From JANQPX01 sp965204405 (GTDB taxonomy: Bacteria; Pseudomonadota; Alphaproteobacteria; Geminicoccales; Geminicoccaceae), in NCBI GenBank assembly GCA_965204405.1, contig CBDBEN010000002.1:679657-743656 (forward strand): 64,000 bases of DNA, given 5' to 3'. The position numbers and the translations under genes were made by a program. Of this stretch, positions 58,499 through 64,000 are shown one piece after another. The first letter of the stretch is position 1. Every line of letters starts with the position of its first letter. A model generated the notes under the pieces. It saw only the letters and a program-made list of their open reading frames with translations. It did no database searches and was not told the DNA's origin.

Positions 58499-59497
58499 AT
58501 GCCTCGCAACTCATGGAAAGGCTTGGTAGGCGTCGCCGCGACGGCGTTGCTGGTCGGCACGAGCACGATGGCGATGGCCCAGGATGGCAGGGTCAGCATC
58601 TACACGGCGCACAAAGCGGAGATCATCGAACGCCTGATCCCCGAGTTCGAGAAGGCGACCGGGCTGACTGCCGACATCGTCAAGGCCGGCTCCGGCGACA
58701 TCATCAACCGCGTGCGCGCCGAGTCCGCCAATCCGCAGGCCGACGTCATCTGGTCGATCGGCGCCGAGCTGCTGGAGGCCAATGCCGATCTCCTCGAGCC
58801 CTACCAGCCGGAAGGCTCCGACTTGATCGACCCGGCCTTTCAGACGGAGTCGGCCTGGATCCCCTATACCGGCATCCTCACCGTGCTGGTGGTCAACACC
58901 GACCAGCTGCAGCCGGACGAATACCCGAAGACCTGGACCGATCTTGGCGATCCGCGCTTCGAAGGGAAGATCTCCTCGGCCCGCGCCGACAAGTCCGGCT
59001 CTTCCTATATTCAGCTCGCGACCGTCCTTCGCATCTATGGCGACGACCAGGCGGGCTGGGACCAATATGCGAGCATCTTCAACAACTTCGCGCTGTCCGA
59101 AAGCTCGGGTGCTGTGCCCCGCTTCGTCAATGACGGCGAAGCCTCGGTCGGGGTCACCCTCGAGGACAACGCCTATCTCTACGTCAAGGGCGGCGGGCCG
59201 GTGGCGATCGTCTATCCCAAGGACGGAACCTCGACGCTTGCCGACGGCATGGCCTTGGTGAAAGATGCGCCCAATGCCGAGGGTGGCAAGGCGTTCCTCG
59301 ACTGGGCTCTCTCCAAGGAGACGCAGGAGCTGGTCGTGCAGGAGCTGGGGCGACGGCCGATCCGCACCGACGTCGCTCCCTCGGGCGACCTGAAGCCGCT
59401 CAGCGAGATCGAGCTGATCGACTATGATGTCGAGTGGGCGGCCTCCCATCGCGACGAGTATCGGGAGAAGTGGAACGAGCTCTTGATCAGCCGCTGA
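58499..59497 (+). CDS. Periplasmic binding protein (AfuA/PhnS-like, FbpA superfamily)
   Basis: A 332-residue binding protein. The signal peptide is GVAATALLVGTSTMAMA, and the body has RVSIYTAHKAEIIERLIPEF, KAGSGDIINRVRAESANPQA, DKSGSSYIQLATVL and GEASVGVTLEDNAYLYVKGG. The adjacent Tyr pair that binds ferric iron in FbpA is not seen in the corresponding region, so a phosphorylated organic ligand, as in AfuA or PhnS, is more likely. GGGAGA precedes the ATG. A GC-rich stem-loop follows the stop. Confidence 0.87.
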   Translation: MPRNSWKGLVGVAATALLVGTSTMAMAQDGRVSIYTAHKAEIIERLIPEFEKATGLTADIVKAGSGDIINRVRAESANPQADVIWSIGAELLEANADLLEPYQPEGSDLIDPAFQTESAWIPYTGILTVLVVNTDQLQPDEYPKTWTDLGDPRFEGKISSARADKSGSSYIQLATVLRIYGDDQAGWDQYASIFNNFALSESSGAVPRFVNDGEASVGVTLEDNAYLYVKGGGPVAIVYPKDGTSTLADGMALVKDAPNAEGGKAFLDWALSKETQELVVQELGRRPIRTDVAPSGDLKPLSEIELIDYDVEWAASHRDEYREKWNELLISR

Positions 59498-59509
59498 AAC
59501 CGGGCGAGC

Positions 59510-59540
59510 GGTGCCGGCGCGCGTCGCGCGGCGCCGCACC
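59510..59540 (+). promoter_or_regulatory. Stem-loop after the third binding-protein gene
   Basis: GGTGC-C-GGCGC can pair with GCGCC-G-CACC-type sequence across a short loop; pairing is imperfect but GC-rich. It holds the same place in the operon as those at 49216 and 55647. Confidence 0.5.
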
Positions 59541-59569
59541 AGCCGTTTCACCGGTAACCAGGCGCTCAG

Positions 59570-60631
59570 ATGGCGGTCGTTGAACTCGACAACATCACCA
59601 AGTCCTTCGGCGCGCTGAAGGCGCTCGATGCGGTCAGTCTGTCGATCCGATCGGGCGAGTTCTTCACGCTGCTCGGGCCTTCCGGTTGCGGCAAGACCAC
59701 CCTCCTGCGCACGGTGGCCGGTTTCAATCGCCAGGACAGCGGTATGATCCGGATCGCAGGCGAGGCGATCGATCATCTGCCCGCCCATCGGCGCGATATC
59801 GGCATGGTCTTTCAGGACTATGCCGTGTTCCCGCACATGACCGTCGAGGGCAATGTCGCCTTCGGGCTCGAAAGCCGCCGATGCGCTCGGAACGAAGTCA
59901 CCGAACGTGTCGGCTGCGCCCTGGAGCTAGTCCGCCTCTCGGATCTCGGCGCACGCATGCCGCATCAGCTCTCCGGCGGCCAGCAGCAGCGCGTAGGGCT
60001 TGCCCGCGCGATGGTCATCAACCCCCAGATCCTGTTGATGGACGAACCTCTCTCGAATCTCGACGCCAAGCTGCGCATCGAGCTTCGAGAGGATATTCGC
60101 GACCTACAGCATTCGCTCGGCATCACGACCGTCTACGTGACTCACGATCAGGAAGAGGCGTTGGTGGTCTCGGATCGAATCTGCGTGATGCAGGCGGGCG
60201 AGGTGCATCAGATCGGCACGCCCTGGGAGGTCTATAAGCGTCCCGCGACCCTGTTCGTCGCCGGTTTCGTCGGTGCGATGAACCTGCTCGACCCACCGCC
60301 TGCGGCTGTGGTCGAGCGGATCGAGGCCAGGCATGGATGCCGCCCTGAGGCCGTCGGCATTCGCCCCGAAGACGTGGCGCTCGACATGGCCGAGGACGCT
60401 GGCGGCGATGACATCATTATCAAAGGCGTGGTGGACAAGATCAGCTTTGCTGGCCCCGAGGCCTTGTACTTTGTCAGTACCGCAGAGGGTGCGACCCTTC
60501 AGGTGCAGGTGTATCGGCCGACGGCTGCCCTGCTCGGGCAGACCGCTAAGGAAGTTCGCCTTCGCCTGACGGCAGCAGAGCTCCTTCCCTATGATGGCCA
60601 AGGCCGGCTGATCGGTGCTGCCACCTCATGA
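59570..60631 (+). CDS. ABC importer ATPase (FbpC/AfuC type)
   Basis: A 353-residue ATPase: Walker A GPSGCGKTTLLRT, Q-loop VFQDYAVFPHMT, signature LSGGQQQRVGLARA, Walker B LLMDEPLSNLDAKL and switch VTHDQEEAL. A TOBE domain ends the protein. It overlaps the permease start by four bases (ATGA), so they are coupled. Part of the third importer operon. Confidence 0.92.
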   Translation: MAVVELDNITKSFGALKALDAVSLSIRSGEFFTLLGPSGCGKTTLLRTVAGFNRQDSGMIRIAGEAIDHLPAHRRDIGMVFQDYAVFPHMTVEGNVAFGLESRRCARNEVTERVGCALELVRLSDLGARMPHQLSGGQQQRVGLARAMVINPQILLMDEPLSNLDAKLRIELREDIRDLQHSLGITTVYVTHDQEEALVVSDRICVMQAGEVHQIGTPWEVYKRPATLFVAGFVGAMNLLDPPPAAVVERIEARHGCRPEAVGIRPEDVALDMAEDAGGDDIIIKGVVDKISFAGPEALYFVSTAEGATLQVQVYRPTAALLGQTAKEVRLRLTAAELLPYDGQGRLIGAATS

Positions 60632-62283
60632 TGCAGGGCCGCCGGCTTCCCGACATATGGACGCTGGTTCTCGTACTCGCGATCGCTGTGGTCGCCGTGC
60701 TGCTGATCTGGCCGCTGGCCGGCGTGTTCCTGGCGAGCATCAGCGACAACGAGACCGGCGCTTTCACGCTGGACAACTATGCCCGCATCCTCGGTTACCC
60801 CTATTACCTGCGAGGTCTGCGCAACAGCCTGGTCGTCGCGATCGGCGGCATGGCCGGTGCGGTCCTTCTCGGGGTGCCGCTCGCCTATCTGACCACCCGC
60901 TATGTCATTCTCGGACGCGATCTGATTGCCACGCTTGCGGTGCTGGCGTTGGTGTCGCCGCCGTTCATCGGCGCTTACGCCTGGATCATGATGCTCGGCA
61001 ACAACGGCTGGATGCGCGCAGCTCTTCGCCCGCTCGGCATCGAGCTGCCCTCGATCTACGGCGTCTTCGGTATTCTGCTGGTGTTCAGCCTGAAGCTCTA
61101 CCCCTTCGTCTTCCTGCTGACCGCGAGCGCGCTTGGCGCCATCAACCGCTCCCTCGAGGAGGCCGCCGAGAGCCTGGGTGCCAGCGCCGCCCGCCGGTTC
61201 TTCCGGGTGACCTTGCCCTTGGTATTCCCGGCGGTGAGCTCAGGCGCGCTGCTCGCCTTCGTCCTCTCCCTCGCTGACTTTGGCACCCCCTCGATCATCG
61301 GCGGTGATTTCCGCGTGCTGGCCACCATGGCGTACAATCTTTTCACCAGCGAGATGGGCGGCAATCCGGGTCTCGCCTCGACCGTCAGCATCGTCCTGAT
61401 CACGGTCTCGATGCTGGTCGTCGGGCTGCAACGCTGGGCGGTGCGCCGCCGTCAGATTGCCGGCTCGCTGGTAAACCGGCCCGAGCGGCAGCGTCTGCAT
61501 GGTCTGCGCTCCGTTTTCGCGCATGTGATCTGCTATATGATCGTGATCGCAAGCTCGCTGCCCTCGCTGGTCGTGATCTACACCTCGTTCCGCAAGACCA
61601 GCGGCCCCGTCTTCCAGCCGGGCTTCGGCCTGGAGAGCTATCGTCGCATCCTCGCCGACGTCCCCCACGCCATCACCAACAGCTTCCTCTTCTCGATCGC
61701 CGCTGTGGTGCTGATCGTCGTTCTCGGCACGCTGATCGGTTATCTTCTGACGCGACGTGAGACCGCCCTGACCGGCGCGCTCGACGGCACGCTGATGATC
61801 CCCTATGTGGTCCCCGGCGTGGTGCTTGGCCTGGGCTTCGTGGTGGCCTTCAATCAGCCACCACTGCTTCTTACCGGCACGGCGTTGATCATCATCCTGA
61901 TCCTGTTCATTCGGCGGCTTCCCTACGCGGTCCGGTCCAGCGCCTCTATTCTGCGCCAGGTGAAGGGGAGCATCGAGGAGGCGGCGATCAGCCTCGGCGC
62001 CCCGCCCGGACGCGCCTTCCTGAAGGTGACGCTGCCGCTCATGATGCCCGGTATCGTGGCTGGCGCGCTCTTGAGCTTCATCACCGCCATCAACGAGCTG
62101 TCCTCTTCCCTCGTGCTCTATGTCGGTCGCACCATGACCATGCCGGTGCGCATCTATCTCTCGGTTCTCGACGGCGAATTCGGAACGGCCGCAGCACTCT
62201 CCACGATCCTCCTCGTAACGACCGGGATAGCCGTGTTCGCCATCTTCCGAATTTCGGAGAGCAAAGAGAACGCTTTTGCCTGA
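60628..62283 (+). CDS. Fused double-domain ABC permease (FbpB/AfuB type)
   Basis: A 551-residue permease with about 12 helices in two homologous halves. Each half has its own EAA loop: LEEAAESLGASAARRFFRVT near residue 180 and IEEAAISLGAPPGRAFLKVT near 450. Such fusions replace the two separate permeases of other systems and are typical of iron and phosphorylated-sugar importers in this superfamily. It closes the third importer operon. Confidence 0.92.
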   Translation: MMQGRRLPDIWTLVLVLAIAVVAVLLIWPLAGVFLASISDNETGAFTLDNYARILGYPYYLRGLRNSLVVAIGGMAGAVLLGVPLAYLTTRYVILGRDLIATLAVLALVSPPFIGAYAWIMMLGNNGWMRAALRPLGIELPSIYGVFGILLVFSLKLYPFVFLLTASALGAINRSLEEAAESLGASAARRFFRVTLPLVFPAVSSGALLAFVLSLADFGTPSIIGGDFRVLATMAYNLFTSEMGGNPGLASTVSIVLITVSMLVVGLQRWAVRRRQIAGSLVNRPERQRLHGLRSVFAHVICYMIVIASSLPSLVVIYTSFRKTSGPVFQPGFGLESYRRILADVPHAITNSFLFSIAAVVLIVVLGTLIGYLLTRRETALTGALDGTLMIPYVVPGVVLGLGFVVAFNQPPLLLTGTALIIILILFIRRLPYAVRSSASILRQVKGSIEEAAISLGAPPGRAFLKVTLPLMMPGIVAGALLSFITAINELSSSLVLYVGRTMTMPVRIYLSVLDGEFGTAAALSTILLVTTGIAVFAIFRISESKENAFA

Positions 62284-62688
62284 CTTGCTGGTGGTATGAC
62301 CACATCATCTGTTTCTCACCGCCTACGCCCAAACCGAAGGTATACCGCCAAGTTCTAGACTGAAGTTCCTACTGCGAATCACATAACTGATTGATAAGAT
62401 TGAATACTTGGCAGTTAAGCTGCCGAATGTGTCCATGTAATCTGTGGAAAACTATTTGTTCGTTTCTTGTGGGCAATTCTGCTAGAATTGGCCATGTTGT
62501 TTCACGCAATTGTCAACCAAACATCTTGGCCCACTTGGCCCCAAACGACCTGAGTAGACCCGAATTGTACCCAGTAAATGCTAACCGCTGACGAGCAAAA
62601 GAACGTCAGTACAATGAGTTACGCTCTCATCGAGTAAGAACTTCAGTCTAGAGGGACACTGAGGGAATCTTCCGATGCGGTCGTACCC
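62284..62688. other. AT-richer gap without recognised gene
   Basis: About 405 bases with visibly lower GC than the surroundings and several stop codons in all frames. A 66-codon frame inside lacks coding character. A short GTGGT-ATG-ACCAC hairpin follows the permease stop but has no T-run. I see no tRNA, repeat or attachment site. It separates the importer block from the polysaccharide-type genes. Confidence 0.6.
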
Positions 62689-63324
62689 CTAGCTAGAACG
62701 GCTTGGCGGCGGGTGAAAAAACGTTTGCCGGAGCACTTTGGCCTCTGCGAAAATGCCGAATGCTTGAATGACCTCTCCCTGTACCAAGGTCAGGCTACGC
62801 GCCACACCGCAGCCCTTAAGCACCGCTCCTCGCCTGTCCGGGTCCGGATCGCGATGAGTCTCGCCACCTTGCAGGACGCAATCCTGTGCGCGGATCGGAC
62901 CGAGGATTTGCGCGCCGCGGCCGACATCATTCGACGAAGTAAGCGACCCACCTCCCAGGAGCCTGGCACCGTCACCAATCGCGATGGTGGCGCCAGCACC
63001 GGCTTTGAGGGTAAACCCGCCTTCTTCGCCGATCTCCACGGAAGCGCCGATCTTGATCGTCCCGCCGTCGCTAACGACGATGCGCGTGCCGCTATGCACG
63101 ATCGTTTTTGACGCTATCGAGACCGTACCGCTGTCACCTGCGCATTGTATGGTGACACCTGGCCAGATGATCGTCTGCTCGCCGATATCGACACTCGGCG
63201 AAACAAGCGTCGAATAGGGATCGACCACGGTCACGCCGCTCTGCCTCAGCTCGATCATCTCCTGAATACTGCGGAAATTGAGTGCCCCACGTGTGTCATC
63301 GACACCGGTGTCGATCGCCGCCAT
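62689..63324 (-). CDS. Left-handed beta-helix (GlmU-C-like) transferase
   Basis: A 211-residue hexapeptide-repeat protein. RSIQEMIELRQSGVTVVDPY and STLVSPSVDIGEQTIIWPGV match the start of the GlmU acetyltransferase half. Repeats run to about residue 130, then ILGPIRAQDCVLQGGETHRD and RRGAVLKGCGVARSLTLVQG. There is no uridylyltransferase half, so it is a stand-alone transferase or scaffold. The ATG at 63324 has GGAAAGGAG upstream and is preferred over 63393. It diverges from the RmlD-like gene, suggesting a sugar-modification locus. Confidence 0.8.
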   Translation of the reverse strand: MAAIDTGVDDTRGALNFRSIQEMIELRQSGVTVVDPYSTLVSPSVDIGEQTIIWPGVTIQCAGDSGTVSIASKTIVHSGTRIVVSDGGTIKIGASVEIGEEGGFTLKAGAGATIAIGDGARLLGGGSLTSSNDVGRGAQILGPIRAQDCVLQGGETHRDPDPDRRGAVLKGCGVARSLTLVQGEVIQAFGIFAEAKVLRQTFFHPPPSRSS

Positions 63325-63440
63325 CAGTTTTCTCCTTTCCGCACTCTGTTTCGGCCGCCTTGGCTCTTGGTACAGGATCCGGTGTGGGAACACTATTTTG
63401 AAGTGCGCTGAGACAGGCTCTCGATCAGGAGGACCAGGTG

Positions 63441-64000
63441 ATGGCGGTTAACGAAAAGGTCGTCCTTGTTTTGGGCGGCAGCGGATTCCTGGGGAGCACA
63501 ATTGTCCAAGCTGCTTCGCCAGTCCTGAAGGCGGTTGGAACGCATAGATCGCATTCAAGGTTCGACTCATCAATCAGGTTCGATTTGCTGAAGGAAGATC
63601 CAAGAAGCCTGCTCAGTGACATCAACCCGGAGATCGTCATCCTTGCTGCGCATATAGAGCCTCTGCTTAAAGAACACTCGCTGCGTGAGCGCGCAGAAAC
63701 TTTTCTCCAAAGCTGCGCTTGTCGTCGATTGGTCTACATCTCAAGTGACGCCATCTTTGATGGACGGCAGGGCCTCTATGATGAAGAGGATCCCATATCG
63801 CCAGTGCACGACTACGGGCATGGGCTTGCTTTCATGGAAGCTGCAGTGCGCCGAAGTTGCGCCAACCATGTTGTCGTTAGGCCAAGCTATCTTTATGGAT
63901 TTTCGGGTGGAAGGCTGGATTCTCGTCTTGCATCGACCCGCACCCGTTTGCTGGCGGGCCAGGAGGTCCGCTATTTCGATGACATGTTCAAGAGCCCGCT
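63441..64000 (+). CDS. RmlD-like NAD(P)-dependent sugar reductase, 3' end off window
   Basis: An open frame of at least 186 codons runs to the window end. VVLVLGGSGFLGSTIVQAA is the nucleotide-binding G-x-x-G-x-x-G. INPEIVILAAHIEP and LVYISSDAIFDGRQGLYDE follow the dTDP-4-dehydrorhamnose reductase pattern. The catalytic Y-x-x-x-K motif would be at DYGHGLAFMEAA, where Leu stands in place of Lys, so activity is uncertain. AGGAGG lies about seven bases before the ATG. VVRPSYLYGFSGGR continues the fold. The gene has no stop inside the window. Confidence 0.82.
   Translation, partial: MAVNEKVVLVLGGSGFLGSTIVQAASPVLKAVGTHRSHSRFDSSIRFDLLKEDPRSLLSDINPEIVILAAHIEPLLKEHSLRERAETFLQSCACRRLVYISSDAIFDGRQGLYDEEDPISPVHDYGHGLAFMEAAVRRSCANHVVVRPSYLYGFSGGRLDSRLASTRTRLLAGQEVRYFDDMFKSP

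Noticed and set aside
58499..59497. Ferric-iron binding protein FbpA
   Set aside because: The adjacent Tyr residues that bind iron are not seen at the expected region; an organic ligand is more likely.
58511..59836. 441-codon open frame antisense to the third binding protein
   Set aside because: Signal peptide, ribosome site and family motifs support the plus-strand gene only.
62391..62591. 66-codon frame in the AT-richer gap
   Set aside because: No ribosome site, odd composition and no similarity I can recognise.
1..64000. CRISPR arrays, tRNA or rRNA genes, insertion sequences, prophage
   Set aside because: I found no regularly spaced repeats, no cloverleaf-like sequence, no transposase motifs and no phage structural genes.

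Overview
The window looks like chromosomal DNA of a GC-rich (roughly 60% by eye) alphaproteobacterium. The grounds are a phasin-type protein, an FnrL-type regulator with its DNA boxes, an HPF-cold-shock fusion, a DUF3775 protein and the general style of the ABC operons. I cannot name a genus; Hyphomicrobiales or a neighbouring order is a guess. I see no tRNA, rRNA, CRISPR array, complete insertion sequence or prophage.

Bases 1-35818 form an oxygen-limitation and dormancy island. Its regulator is encoded inside it: a Crp/FNR protein with four candidate Fe-S cysteines and an E-x-x-S-R recognition helix (21928-22671). I found 17 copies of the matching palindrome TTGAT-N4-ATCAA or close variants. 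Seven are perfect. Nearly all are centred 60-98 bases before a start codon, and none was found after 31.8 kb. The genes behind them are PEP-linked and NAD-salvage enzymes, three universal stress proteins, Hsp20, a ribosome hibernation factor fused to a cold-shock domain, NfeD plus slipin, alanine dehydrogenase, ADP-forming acyl-CoA ligase-acetyltransferase, a PfkB kinase, an APH-AAA kinase fusion, CBS-BON and OmpA-like proteins, five small c-type cytochromes, and a HAD/trehalose-phosphatase plus GH65 phosphorylase pair. Many families match those of the Mycobacterium tuberculosis DosR dormancy regulon, but here the switch appears to be FNR. This is the most interesting content of the window.

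Bases 35.8-45.8 kb are a mixed accessory region: gene remnants, GNAT acetyltransferases, a maltose O-acetyltransferase-like protein, a class D beta-lactamase-like protein, a frameshifted serine hydrolase, a kinase-GNAT fusion, methionine aminopeptidase, a frameshifted EamA transporter and a truncated EEP-domain gene.

Bases 45.8-62.3 kb hold three ABC importers: one Ugp-like and two of the Fbp/Pot/Afu type. They sit with a DeoR regulator, an inositol-monophosphatase-like enzyme, an EEP-fold phosphodiesterase candidate and a PP2C-like phosphatase. The set suggests uptake and dephosphorylation of an organic phosphate ester; this is inference. Each importer has a stable stem-loop just after its binding-protein gene. 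A decayed fourth transporter lies between the first two.

Bases 62.3-64 kb start another locus, probably surface-polysaccharide related: a left-handed beta-helix transferase and an RmlD-like reductase cut by the window end.

Several genes are broken by single-base shifts (macro domain, third universal stress protein, NfeD start, serine hydrolase, EamA transporter). These could be real decay or sequencing error; the sequence alone cannot decide.
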